Below, in pieces: positions 22,591 to 30,850 of a stretch of 49,653 bases of DNA. Location of the stretch: the NCBI GenBank assembly GCA_046263255.1, contig JBHELD010000028.1, forward strand, positions 1-49,653. Reading direction: 5' to 3'. A model generated the notes under the pieces. It did no database searches. It was given only the letters and a program-made list of their open reading frames with translations, and was not told where the DNA came from. Each line of letters opens with the position of its first letter. Positions within the stretch are counted from its first letter, which is position 1. This DNA is from JALZEG01 sp046263255. GTDB taxonomy: Bacteria; Actinomycetota; CADDZG01; WHSQ01. Made by a program: the position numbers and the translations under genes.

Positions 22591-24177
22591 GTGCCCCAGA
22601 GAGTCCTGATCATCGGGTGGGACGGCGTCGACTGGAAGATCCTCCAGCCGATGCTCGACGCCGGCGAGCTGCCGAATCTCGCCGCGCTGATAGAGAAGGG
22701 GGCGTACGGCGACTGCCTGTCGACCGTCCCGTCGCACTCCTGGTGCGCGTGGCCGTCGTTCATGACGGGCCTGAACCCGGCGGGGCACGCGGTCTTCGAC
22801 ATCCTCGAGCACAAGCCGGGCGCGTCGAAGCGGCTGCCCGTGACGTACAGGTCGATCAAGAACCGCACGACCTTCGGGGACATCACCGAGGCCGGGAAGA
22901 CGTCGCTCGCGGTGAACATCCCGCTGACGTTCCCGCCCCCGGTGATCGACGGCAAAGTCGTCGCCGGCGGCGTCCTCCCCGCGAGCCGCTCATACACGCA
23001 TCCCGTTGAGCTCCAGGAGGAGCTGGATAGAAACGCGCCGTTCCCGGTGAACGGGATGAGCTGGACGACGTTCCGCAACCGCCCCGAGGCGTTCCTCGAG
23101 GAGTGCGCGGACATCACCGCCAGGCGGCAGAGGTCGTTCGAGTACCTGATGGACACGACGGACTGGGACTTCGGCGTCCTCGTCTACGTCTCGACCGATC
23201 GGATCCAGCACTGCCTGATGGAGTACGTCCATCCCGAGCACCCGGCGTACCCCGAGATGAAGGACACGGGGGTCGCGAAGCAGGCGCGCGGCGTGTACCA
23301 GCAGCTGGACGAGGGCCTGGCGCGCCTCCTCGAGCGCACCACCGGCGACGACCTCGTGATCTTCATGTCCGACCACGGCCACCAGGCGTGCACCCGCGCG
23401 CTCACGATGGACCGCGTGCTGCAGCACCTCGGCTACCTCGAGTTCGGGCGCGGGTCGTTCGCGTTCAACCTGATCCGGTGGGGGCCGGGGCGGCGCATCG
23501 CCCGCCGCATCTACGACCTGCTTAAGCTCCACGGACGGATATCGATCCCCGCGTCGCCGATCGAGTGGTCCCGGACCAAGGCGTACACGAGCGTCGTCTC
23601 CACCGGCGAGGGCGTGTCGGTGAACCTGAAGGGGCGCGAGCCCGGGGGCATCGTCGATCCGCAGGACTACGAGAAGGTGCGCGGGGAGATAAAGGCCGAG
23701 CTCGAGGCCTTCCGCGACCCGGAGAACGGCAAGACGCCGATCTCGAAGATCTACTACAAGGAGGAGGTCCTGCACGGGCCGTTCCTCGACACGGCCCCCG
23801 ATCTCCTGCTCGTCCCCGCCCCGTTCTACTCGCTGACGCACGCGAAGGGGATGGTCGAGGAGGCCGACTGGATGTCGGGAGACCACCGCCTCGAGGGCGT
23901 GATCGTCGCCACGGGACCCGAGGTGACGCCCGGGCCCCTCGCGGAGACCGCGGAGCTGATCGACCTTGGTCCGACCGCGATGGCCGCCCTCGGCGTGCCC
24001 AGCGCGATCCCACGCGACGGCAAGGTCCTGCAGAGCCTCGCGGGGCCGGGGAGGTCGCTGGACGTGCGCGGCGACGGCGCCGCGGCCCGTGCCGGGACGG
24101 TGGACGAGTCGGGGCTGAACGAGCAGGAAGAAGGAGAGATCGAGGACCACCTGCGTGGCCTCGGTTACGTCGAGTAG
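22591..24177 (+). CDS. Alkaline phosphatase superfamily phosphodiesterase-like protein
   Basis: A 528-residue protein of the type I phosphodiesterase/nucleotide pyrophosphatase branch of the alkaline phosphatase superfamily. The metal-binding pieces are in order: GWDGVDW near residue 10, the nucleophile region STVPSHSWCAWPSF near 45, DRIQHCLME near 200, MSDHGH near 260, and SGDHRLEG near 430. No signal peptide is present, so it acts in the cytoplasm. The GTG start lacks a strong ribosome site. The substrate may be a nucleotide or glycan phosphodiester. It precedes the CoA-lyase gene by 23 bases. Confidence 0.85.
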   Translation: MPQRVLIIGWDGVDWKILQPMLDAGELPNLAALIEKGAYGDCLSTVPSHSWCAWPSFMTGLNPAGHAVFDILEHKPGASKRLPVTYRSIKNRTTFGDITEAGKTSLAVNIPLTFPPPVIDGKVVAGGVLPASRSYTHPVELQEELDRNAPFPVNGMSWTTFRNRPEAFLEECADITARRQRSFEYLMDTTDWDFGVLVYVSTDRIQHCLMEYVHPEHPAYPEMKDTGVAKQARGVYQQLDEGLARLLERTTGDDLVIFMSDHGHQACTRALTMDRVLQHLGYLEFGRGSFAFNLIRWGPGRRIARRIYDLLKLHGRISIPASPIEWSRTKAYTSVVSTGEGVSVNLKGREPGGIVDPQDYEKVRGEIKAELEAFRDPENGKTPISKIYYKEEVLHGPFLDTAPDLLLVPAPFYSLTHAKGMVEEADWMSGDHRLEGVIVATGPEVTPGPLAETAELIDLGPTAMAALGVPSAIPRDGKVLQSLAGPGRSLDVRGDGAAARAGTVDESGLNEQEEGEIEDHLRGLGYVE

Positions 24178-24200
24178 GTCACGCGACACAGGAGGCGGTC

Positions 24201-25151
24201 TTGCGCGCACGCAGGTCTTGTCTATCGGTGCCGGGCTCGAGCCCGAAGATGCTCGCCAAGGGGCCGACGCTCCCGGCGGACATGGTGTTCATGGACCTCG
24301 AGGACTCCGTCGCGCCGCTCGCGAAGGAGGAGGCGCGCGGCAACGTCGTCGACGCGCTGAAGAACAACGACTGGGGCGACAAGACGGTCGTCGTGCGGAT
24401 CAACTCGATCGACACGCAATGGGCCGCCGACGACCTCAAGACGGTCGTCGAGGCCGCCGGGCAGTACCTCGACTGCGTGATGGTCCCCAAGGTCGAGGCC
24501 GCGGACGAGGTCAAGTTCGTCGACCACCTGCTGCGGATGATCGAGACCAACACCGGCCTCGACAGGCGGATCGGCATCGAGGCGCAGATCGAGACCGCGA
24601 CCGGCCTCCGCAACGTCTACGAGATCGCCCACGCGTCCGACCGGATGGAGACGCTGATCTTCGGGCCCGCCGACATGAGCGCGTCGCTCGGGCTGCCCAC
24701 CGTCACCGCCGGCCTCCCGGTGCCGGGGTATCCCGGCGATCACTGGCACTGGGTGCTCGAGACCATCCTGGTCGCGGCGCGGGACGCCGGGCTGCAGGCG
24801 ATCGACGGGCCGTACCTCCTCATCAAGGACCTCGAGGGGTTCCGCGCGATGGCGACGCGTGCGCGGGCGCTCGGCTACGACGGGAAATGGGCGCTCCACC
24901 CCGGCCAGATCGACGTGCTGAACGAGGTCTTCACTCCCACGCAGGAGGAATACGACAAGGCGGAGGCGTTGCTCGAGGCGTACAGGCACGCGACCGAGGT
25001 CGAGCGCCGCGGCGCGGTGATGTTCGGCAACGAGATGATCGACGAGGCCTCTCGCAAGATGGCCGTGCAGTTCGCCGAGCGCGGCCGGGCCGCCGGCATG
25101 AGCCCGGCGAAGAAGCTCGAGGATTTCCAGGCCGAATGGAGCGCGCGGTGA
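24201..25151 (+). CDS. HpcH/HpaI-family CoA ester lyase
   Basis: A 316-residue class II aldolase-like enzyme of the citrate lyase beta/malyl-CoA lyase family, which cleaves or forms 3-hydroxyacyl-CoA esters. Visible signatures are RSCLSVPGSSPKML at the start, FMDLEDSV (metal site), MVPKVEAADEV, IEAQIETATGL (metal-binding Glu) and FGPADMSASLG. The TTG start is supported by AGGAGG at 24190-24195; the family's N-terminal RRSxLxVPG motif begins four residues in. Candidates are L-malyl-CoA, methylmalyl-CoA or citramalyl-CoA lyase. It overlaps an acyl-CoA dehydrogenase gene by four bases. Confidence 0.9.
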   Translation: MRARRSCLSVPGSSPKMLAKGPTLPADMVFMDLEDSVAPLAKEEARGNVVDALKNNDWGDKTVVVRINSIDTQWAADDLKTVVEAAGQYLDCVMVPKVEAADEVKFVDHLLRMIETNTGLDRRIGIEAQIETATGLRNVYEIAHASDRMETLIFGPADMSASLGLPTVTAGLPVPGYPGDHWHWVLETILVAARDAGLQAIDGPYLLIKDLEGFRAMATRARALGYDGKWALHPGQIDVLNEVFTPTQEEYDKAEALLEAYRHATEVERRGAVMFGNEMIDEASRKMAVQFAERGRAAGMSPAKKLEDFQAEWSAR

Positions 25152-26320
25152 TCGAGCTCACCGACGTACAGAAGTCGATCGTCGAGACCGTCCGCGACTT
25201 CGTCGAGAACGAGGTCATCCCGGTCGCCGACGAGATGGAGCACCGCGACGAGTTCCCCGAGGCGATCGTCGAGGGGATGAAGGAGATGGGCCTGTTCGGC
25301 CTCACGGTGCCCGAGGAGTACGGGGGCATCGGCGAGTCGCTGACGACGTACGCGCTGACCGTGGTCGAGCTGGCGCGCGGATGGATGAGCCTGTCGGGCG
25401 TTCTCAACACGCACTTCATGGGGTGCTACCTCATCGACAAGTTCGGCACAGACGGGCAGCGGAACGCCTACCTTCCGCGGATGGCGACCGGAGAGATGCG
25501 CGCCGCGCTCGCGATGAGCGAGCCCGAGGCCGGATCCGACGTCCAGGCGATCAGGACGAAGGCGATCCGCGACGGCGACCACTACGTCCTCAACGGGCAG
25601 AAGATGTGGCTCACGAACGGGCTGCGGTCGAGCCTCGTCATGACGCTCGTGAAGACGGACCCCGACGCGGAGCCGCCTCACCGCGGGATGAGCATGCTGA
25701 TCGTCGAGAAGGAGCCGGGCGTCGCACGCCCCGCGCCCGGCCTCGACGTCGGGAAGAACATCGAGAAGCTCGGCTACAAGGGCGTCGAGACGACCGAGAT
25801 GACGTTCAACGACTTCCGCGTCCCAGTCTCGGCGCTGCTGGGGACCGAGGAAGGGCACGGGTTCCGCCAGGTGCTCGACGGCATCGAGGTGGGCCGTGTG
25901 AACGTCGCGGCGAGAGCCGTCGGCGTCTCCACGCGCGCTTTCGAGGAGGCGATCAAGTACGCGCAGCAGCGCAAGGCGTTCGGCAAGCAGATCTCGGGGC
26001 ACCAGGCCATCCAGATCCACCTGGCCGAGATGGGGACGACCCTGGAGGCGGCGCGCCTCATGATGCTCCACGCCGCCGCGAAGAAGTCGGCGGGGGAGCG
26101 CTCGGACCTCGAGGCGGGCATGGCGAAGCTCTTCGCGTCGGAGGCTTGCCACGAGATCACCCTCAAGGCCCTTCGCGTCCACGGTGGTTACGGATACTCA
26201 AAAGAGTTCACCGTTGAGCGTCTTTACCGCGATGCGCCTTTCCTCCTGATCGGTGAGGGAACGTCCGAGATCCAGAAAACGGTCATTGCTCGCAGACTGC
26301 TCGAACAGTTCAAAATCTAA
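25148..26320 (+). CDS. Acyl-CoA dehydrogenase
   Basis: A 390-residue FAD-dependent acyl-CoA dehydrogenase that introduces an alpha-beta double bond and passes electrons to electron-transfer flavoprotein. Family segments are MSEPEAGSDVQAI, WLTNG, FGKQISGHQAIQ, and near the C-terminus GGYGYSKEF and GEGTSEIQ, whose Glu fits the catalytic base. I used the GTG at 25148, with GGAG before it; an ATG at 25136 is also in frame. Because it overlaps the CoA-lyase gene, the two may act on related intermediates, for example methylsuccinyl- or isobutyryl-type CoA esters, but this is inference. Confidence 0.93.
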   Translation: MIELTDVQKSIVETVRDFVENEVIPVADEMEHRDEFPEAIVEGMKEMGLFGLTVPEEYGGIGESLTTYALTVVELARGWMSLSGVLNTHFMGCYLIDKFGTDGQRNAYLPRMATGEMRAALAMSEPEAGSDVQAIRTKAIRDGDHYVLNGQKMWLTNGLRSSLVMTLVKTDPDAEPPHRGMSMLIVEKEPGVARPAPGLDVGKNIEKLGYKGVETTEMTFNDFRVPVSALLGTEEGHGFRQVLDGIEVGRVNVAARAVGVSTRAFEEAIKYAQQRKAFGKQISGHQAIQIHLAEMGTTLEAARLMMLHAAAKKSAGERSDLEAGMAKLFASEACHEITLKALRVHGGYGYSKEFTVERLYRDAPFLLIGEGTSEIQKTVIARRLLEQFKI

Positions 26321-26352
26321 CAACATTTTCCAGAAAACTACGGAAATTAGGG

Positions 26353-26422
26353 TTTACAGCGCCGTAGCGTAGTGGGATAACTACGTCCTGTGCACTAGTC
26401 CTTTAGGGGGGACAGGACGTAG
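26353..26422 (+). promoter_or_regulatory. Promoter and large palindrome before the HD-GYP gene
   Basis: TTTACA (26353-26358) and GATAAC (26376-26381), 17 bases apart, form a promoter candidate. A perfect 11-base inverted repeat, CTACGTCCTGT (26381-26391) and ACAGGACGTAG (26412-26422), ends three bases before the TTG start. It encloses AGGGGGG, the only possible ribosome site. An alternative pairing of CGTAG (26366) with CTACG (26381) is also possible. It could be an operator or an RNA switch. Confidence 0.45.
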
Positions 26423-26425
26423 ACA

Positions 26426-27493
26426 TTGCGAACCAATAGATACGCAGCCCTCCACTCGACTGCCGAACCTCGCCTCATCCGCGCGCGCGTGCGCCTCGCC
26501 GAGATCCTCGACACCCATCGGGACGAGATCGTGGCGGCCTGGGTGAACGCGGCCGGGGAGGATGCCCGCGTCCGGTGGCCCGACATCGACCGGTACCTGC
26601 GGTCGCTCGTCGCGGGGCTGAAGGAGGTCTTCCGTGAGGACGACTGGTCCCTCGCGCAGACGATCGTCGACGGCCTTGCCGAACGCCGCGCGCGCACGGG
26701 AGAGCGCCTCGACCAAGCGGTCCAGCGGGCGCTCGTGGCGGGGCGGCACGCGGTGCGAACGTGGTTCGTGAACGGGGACCTGGAGCTCTGCGACGACCTC
26801 TTGCTCGACTCGCTGCACGAGTGCGTCTTCCGGTTCTCGGAGTCCTTCCACGGGATCCATCTGGAGTCGGAGGACCAGCGCGTGCAGAGCCGCATCATCA
26901 AGTCGCTCGTCATGGCGCTCGAGGCGCGGGACCCCTACACGAAAGGCCACTCGATCTCGGTCGCGCTGCTGTCGCAGAAGATCGCGCAGCACACCGACCC
27001 GACGATGGACTCCGACCGCGTGTACCTCGCCGGGCTGCTGCACGACGTCGGCAAGGTCGGCATCCCCGACCGCATCCTGCTGAAGGAGGGTCCGCTCAAC
27101 GAAGAGGAGTGGGAGATCATGCGCTCGCATCCGGCGAAGGGCGCGGACATCCTCAGCCCGATCCGGCTCTATCCCGACGTCGTGGCCGGTGTGTACTCGC
27201 ACCACGAGAACTACGACGGCAGCGGGTACCCGAGCGGGATGGTGGGCGAGGACATCCCGACGATCGGGCGCATCATCCGCGTCGTCGACAGCTTCGACGC
27301 GATGACGACCACGCGCGTCTTCCGCAAGAGCCGTTCGATGGACGACGCGCTGGAGGAGCTCATGCGCCGCCGCGCGGCGTACTACGACCCGCGGATCGTG
27401 GACTCGTTGGTGGAGATCGTGGAGACGCCGGGCATCATGCGGGAGCTGGGCCTGGCGTCGCTGCAGATAGAGATGGGCGAGCCGGCGCTCTAG
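26426..27493 (+). CDS. HD-GYP domain protein with RsbR-like N-terminus
   Basis: A 355-residue protein. The C-terminal HD-GYP domain has HDVGKVGIPDRIL near residue 205 and HHENYDGSGYPSG near 258, the signature of enzymes that hydrolyse cyclic di-GMP to pGpG or GMP. The first 150 residues are helical (LAEILDTHRDEIVAAWV) and resemble the sensory N-terminal domain of RsbR-type stressosome proteins. The TTG start is uncertain; a GTG at 26489 is the alternative. No GGDEF protein is encoded in the window, so the counterpart lies elsewhere. A leader palindrome suggests tight regulation. Confidence 0.9.
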   Translation: MRTNRYAALHSTAEPRLIRARVRLAEILDTHRDEIVAAWVNAAGEDARVRWPDIDRYLRSLVAGLKEVFREDDWSLAQTIVDGLAERRARTGERLDQAVQRALVAGRHAVRTWFVNGDLELCDDLLLDSLHECVFRFSESFHGIHLESEDQRVQSRIIKSLVMALEARDPYTKGHSISVALLSQKIAQHTDPTMDSDRVYLAGLLHDVGKVGIPDRILLKEGPLNEEEWEIMRSHPAKGADILSPIRLYPDVVAGVYSHHENYDGSGYPSGMVGEDIPTIGRIIRVVDSFDAMTTTRVFRKSRSMDDALEELMRRRAAYYDPRIVDSLVEIVETPGIMRELGLASLQIEMGEPAL

Positions 27494-27632
27494 CCGCCGC
27501 CACGCGACACGGGTTTGGATCAAATAGCCGTTCCGCTGGACACCAGCGACCGACGACGTGCACGCTGCGACCGAAGTCTCGTCGCTGCTCCCGCGCGATT
27601 CGGGAGCTCCGCCCACGATCCTGTGCGGCGCG

Positions 27633-28097
27633 CTAGTCCAGGTCCCCCGCTTCGACCCGCTCGAGCCGCCGGTCCCGGACCAGCTTGTGCCCGGTCAGGT
27701 GCTCGAGCGTCGCCGGCTCCTCCATGCCCTGCGCGACGAGGAGGTTCAGGTCCCGCAGCGAGACGATCCCGACGACCGATCCGCCGGCGTCGACGACGGG
27801 AAGGTGCCGGAACCACTTGTCGAACATGATCTGCGCCGCCTCGCGCATGCTGAGGTCGGCGGCGACGGTCACGACGTCCGGCGTCATCACGTCGCGCAGG
27901 CTCACCGCCTTCGGGTCGTGGCCCGCGGCCACCGTGCGCAGGACGTCCCGCTCCGTGACGATGCCGGTCAGCCGGTCCCCCTCCATGATGAGGAGCGATC
28001 CGGTCTGCTGCTGCCACATCTTCGCCGACGCCTCCGCGAGCGTGTCGTCGGGAGAGTCCGACAAGGCCGCCTGCGTCATGATGTCCGAGACCTTCAC
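27633..28097 (-). CDS. Two-CBS-domain protein
   Basis: A 154-residue protein made of a CBS pair: first domain about 1-65 (KVSDIMTQAAL to GIVTERDVLR), second about 70-130 (LRDVMTPDVVTV to VVGIVSLRDLNLL). Such pairs bind adenine nucleotides and sense energy state or regulate partners. No catalytic domain is attached. It starts at GTG, seven bases after a -10 box, so the mRNA is probably leaderless. It is divergent from the F420-type oxidoreductase gene, with a shared 23-base promoter region. Confidence 0.9.
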   Translation of the reverse strand: MKVSDIMTQAALSDSPDDTLAEASAKMWQQQTGSLLIMEGDRLTGIVTERDVLRTVAAGHDPKAVSLRDVMTPDVVTVAADLSMREAAQIMFDKWFRHLPVVDAGGSVVGIVSLRDLNLLVAQGMEEPATLEHLTGHKLVRDRRLERVEAGDLD

Positions 28098-28104
28098 GCC
28101 GCTG

Positions 28105-28114
28105 ATTCTAGACT
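28105..28114. promoter_or_regulatory. Two overlapping divergent -10 boxes, both leaderless
   Basis: On the plus strand TAGACT (28109-28114) ends six bases before the GTG at 28121. On the minus strand TAGAAT (28110-28105) ends seven bases before the GTG at 28097. The boxes share two bases. Each promoter should start at its own start codon. Confidence 0.55.
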
Positions 28115-28120
28115 GCCGCC

Positions 28121-29131
28121 GTGCACCTCGGGCTAGCGCTTCCCCACTACGACACGAGCTACCGCAACGAGCCCGTGTCCTGGGCGGCGGTGAGGGACTG
28201 CGCGCTCGCCGCCGAGCGAACGGGATTCTCGTCCGTATGGATCTCGGACCACCTCTTCCTCGACTGGGGCAAGTACGGAGGGCCCCCGGCGCCCCAGGCC
28301 TCGCTCGAATGCTGGACGACGATGACGGCCCTCGCGGCCGCGACGGCGCGCGTGCGGATCGGGTCGCTCACCTTGTGCAACGACCTCCGCAGCCCGGGCC
28401 TGGTCGCGAAGATGGCGGCGAGCCTCGACGTGCTCTCGGGCGGGCGACTCGAGGTAGGTGTCGGCGCGGGCTGGTACGAGCCGGAATACCGCGCCGCCGG
28501 CATCTCGTTCGACTCCGCCGGCACGCGGATCGGTCGCCTCGCCGAGGCGGCCGAGATCCTGGCGCGCCTGCTCGAGGGCGAGGAGCTGACCTACGACGGC
28601 GAGCACTACCAGCTACAGGAGGCGCTCTGTCTCCCGCGGCCCGTACAGGAGCCGCGGCCGCGCGTGTGGATCGGCGGCAAGGGCGACCTGTTGCTGCGCA
28701 CCGCGGCCCGCGTCGCGGACGGATGGAACTTCTCGTGGATCGGGTCGGTCGATACGTACCGGCAGCGCGCCGCGGCGGCGGATCGAGCGTGCGAGGAACG
28801 CGGGCGAGACCCCGCGACGCTCTTGCGTTCGGTCGGGGCGTACGTGCTGGTGGGGCGCAACGACCCCGACGTGAAGGCGCGCTTCGAGCGCCTCGTCGCA
28901 CGGACGCCCGCGGGGGTCTTCCCGACCGGAACCCAACACGGTGCCGTATCCTGGGAGAAGTTCCGAAGGGACCACGTCGCCGGGACGGTGGACGAGGTCA
29001 CGGACAGGCTCGGCCGGCTCGCCGGCCTCGGCGTGCAGGAGGTGATCGTCACGGCCGGCGCGCTGCCGTTCCAGGTCGCGGACCCGGAGGACGTGGAGCT
29101 CTTGGGGACGGAGGTCGCGCCCGTTCTGTAG
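28121..29131 (+). CDS. LLM class F420-dependent oxidoreductase
   Basis: A 336-residue luciferase-like TIM-barrel protein. Family features are LALPHYDTSY at the N-terminus, SVWISDHLFL, LTLCNDLRSPGLVAKMAASLD, the GRLEVGVGAGWYEPEY segment near residue 110, and RPRVWIGGKG near 182. Actinobacterial members usually use coenzyme F420 rather than FMN, but the cofactor is inferred. The predicted leaderless GTG start follows a -10 box by six bases. The TatA-zinc ribbon gene follows after 56 bases. The substrate is unknown. Confidence 0.9.
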   Translation: MHLGLALPHYDTSYRNEPVSWAAVRDCALAAERTGFSSVWISDHLFLDWGKYGGPPAPQASLECWTTMTALAAATARVRIGSLTLCNDLRSPGLVAKMAASLDVLSGGRLEVGVGAGWYEPEYRAAGISFDSAGTRIGRLAEAAEILARLLEGEELTYDGEHYQLQEALCLPRPVQEPRPRVWIGGKGDLLLRTAARVADGWNFSWIGSVDTYRQRAAAADRACEERGRDPATLLRSVGAYVLVGRNDPDVKARFERLVARTPAGVFPTGTQHGAVSWEKFRRDHVAGTVDEVTDRLGRLAGLGVQEVIVTAGALPFQVADPEDVELLGTEVAPVL

Positions 29132-29187
29132 GAGGGGCGGCGGGAGCCCAAGACGAGACGACGGCAACGACCGAACGGAGGAACGTC

Positions 29188-29463
29188 ATGAACCTGGGTC
29201 CGGGCGAGCTGATCCCCATCCTGCTCATCCTCTTGCTGCTCTTCGGCGCGACCCGCCTGCCCAAGCTCGCCCGCTCGATGGGCCAGGCCGGCAAGGAGTT
29301 CAAGGAGGGCCTGAAGGAGGGCTACAAGGAGGAGCCGGTCGAGGGGCCGTGCCCGTTCTGCGGAGTCCAGGTCGCGCCCGACTCGAAGTTCTGTCCCGGC
29401 TGCGGCAAGCCGGCCGACGAGATCGTCGCGGAGAGGACCAAGCAGGCGAAGAAGAGCGCCTGA
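29188..29463 (+). CDS. TatA/MttA-like protein with C-terminal zinc ribbon
   Basis: A 91-residue protein. Residues 1-48 match TatA: a membrane helix (GELIPILLILLLLFGATRLP) followed by the amphipathic region ARSMGQAGKEFKEGLKEGYKEE, as in the Tat pore-forming subunit. After residue 54 comes a zinc ribbon with four cysteines (C55, C58, C69, C72; CPFCG-x10-CPGCG), which ordinary TatA lacks. The ATG has a GGAGG site upstream. It could be the main TatA, a regulatory variant, or a membrane-tethered zinc-ribbon protein. No tatB or tatC is nearby. Confidence 0.85.
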   Translation: MNLGPGELIPILLILLLLFGATRLPKLARSMGQAGKEFKEGLKEGYKEEPVEGPCPFCGVQVAPDSKFCPGCGKPADEIVAERTKQAKKSA

Positions 29464-29466
29464 CGC

Positions 29467-30513
29467 CTACGGCGTCATGACGACCTTCATCGCCTCGCGC
29501 GACGAGAACAGCTCGTACCCACGCTGGGCCTCGTCCAGCGGCATCCGGTGCGTGACGATCGCCGCGGGGTCGAAGGCCCCCGCGGCAACCGCATCGAGCG
29601 CGTCCCCCCAGTGGGCCTGCACGTTCGCCATCCCGGAGAACCGGACCTGCAGCCCCCGCACCCACACCATGCCCATCGGCAGCTCGTATCTCTCGGTGCC
29701 GTAGACGCCCACGACGACGACCCGGCCGCCGTCGCGCGCGCACCTCAACGCGGTCTTGAACGCGGGCACCGCGCCGACCGCTTCCACCGCGACGTCGGCG
29801 AGATCGCCCGTCACGGACGCGACGGCGGCCGCCGGATCGTCGTCCGCGACGACGGCGTCGAGGCCGTAGCGCGCGCGGGCGAGCTCGACCCGGGCGGGAT
29901 CGACCTCGACGACGACCGGCCGTGCCCCCGCGGTGCGCGCCGCGAGCGCGCAGAAGAGGCCGACCGGCCCGCCGCCGACGACGGCCACCGTCTCTCCGGG
30001 ACCGGCCTCCCCGAGCGCGACCGCGTAGAAGCCGGTCGCGAGGACGTCGCCCGCGAACAGGACGCGCTCCTCGGCCGCCCCGGTCGTCGCCTGGGGCAGC
30101 CGCCTGAGGTTCACGTCCCCGAGCGGGACGCGCACGCGCTCCGCCTGCGCTCCGGGCAGGTCCCCCGTCAGCGCCCCGAGCCCGAGCGCGCGCCTGCTCG
30201 TGCAGAAGTTGAAGCTTCCGCCCCGGCACCTGACGCACTCCCCGCACGCGATGAGGAACGAGCCCAGCACCCGGTCGCCCACCCGCACCGACGTCACCGC
30301 GGCCCCCGCCGCGGTCACCCGGCCGGTGAACTCGTGACCGATGACCGACCCGGGCGTCATCCCGGGGGTCTTCCCGTCGAGCAGGTGCAGGTCGGACCCG
30401 CAGATGGCGGTCTTCGTGACGTCGACGACGACGTCCCCCGGCTCCTCGACGCGCGGCTCGGCGACATCTTCGACCGCGATCCGACCGGGGCCCGCGAAGA
30501 CGACGGCCTTCAC
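29467..30513 (-). CDS. Zinc-dependent alcohol dehydrogenase family protein
   Basis: A 348-residue medium-chain dehydrogenase. The catalytic zinc site is in ICGSDLHLLDG near residue 38 and GHEFTGRV near 60. The structural zinc cysteines are in CGECVRCRGGSFNFC near 90-104. The cofactor-binding motif AVVGGGPVGLFCALAA lies near residue 178. It reduces or oxidises alcohols or related compounds using NAD(P)H; the substrate is unknown. It converges with the TatA-like gene, with only four bases between the stop codons. The GTG start is at the divergent junction with the mycoredoxin gene. Confidence 0.92.
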   Translation of the reverse strand: MKAVVFAGPGRIAVEDVAEPRVEEPGDVVVDVTKTAICGSDLHLLDGKTPGMTPGSVIGHEFTGRVTAAGAAVTSVRVGDRVLGSFLIACGECVRCRGGSFNFCTSRRALGLGALTGDLPGAQAERVRVPLGDVNLRRLPQATTGAAEERVLFAGDVLATGFYAVALGEAGPGETVAVVGGGPVGLFCALAARTAGARPVVVEVDPARVELARARYGLDAVVADDDPAAAVASVTGDLADVAVEAVGAVPAFKTALRCARDGGRVVVVGVYGTERYELPMGMVWVRGLQVRFSGMANVQAHWGDALDAVAAGAFDPAAIVTHRMPLDEAQRGYELFSSREAMKVVMTP

Positions 30514-30592
30514 CGGGACGCGGCGGAATTGCGGGTCATCGGGAGACGTTACTGCGAGCGTCAGACGGTGCCAGAGGGGAAAGAAGACGTAT

Positions 30593-30829
30593 ATGTCTCC
30601 GGTGACGATCTACTCCACCACCTGGTGCGGCCATTGCCGCCGCCTGAAGAGGCAGCTCGACGAAGCCGGGATCGGCTATCGCGAGATCGACATCGACCAG
30701 CACGCGCAGTACGCCGACCGGATCGTCGCGGCGACGGGCGGCTACCGGACGGTGCCTACGCTCCAGGTGGGCGAGCGCCTGCTCGTGAACCCGACGGTGC
30801 CGGAGGTCGTGGCCGCTCTGGCGAATTAG
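30593..30829 (+). CDS. Mycoredoxin/glutaredoxin-family protein
   Basis: A 78-residue thioredoxin-fold protein. It has an active-site CGHC (C12 and C15) after TIYSTTW, the cis-proline motif YRTVPTLQVG near residue 55, and NPTVPEVVAAL at the C-terminus. This matches mycoredoxins, which reduce mycothiol mixed disulfides in Actinomycetota. The ATG at 30593 was chosen because the upstream frame is not glutaredoxin-like. It is followed after 21 bases by the rhodanese-ThiF gene, so it may supply reducing power for that sulfur-transfer, or selenol-containing, enzyme. Confidence 0.88.
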   Translation: MSPVTIYSTTWCGHCRRLKRQLDEAGIGYREIDIDQHAQYADRIVAATGGYRTVPTLQVGERLLVNPTVPEVVAALAN

Positions 30830-30850
30830 TACGTATTGTAAGGTAGATAG

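Noticed and set aside
26353..26422. c-di-GMP (GEMM) riboswitch before the HD-GYP gene
   Set aside because: The conserved GEMM core and tetraloop receptor are not present; only a palindrome is seen.
27587..27607. Hairpin GCTCCCG/CGGGAGC as terminator for the HD-GYP gene
   Set aside because: No T-run follows in either direction and the stem is only seven bases; too weak to list.
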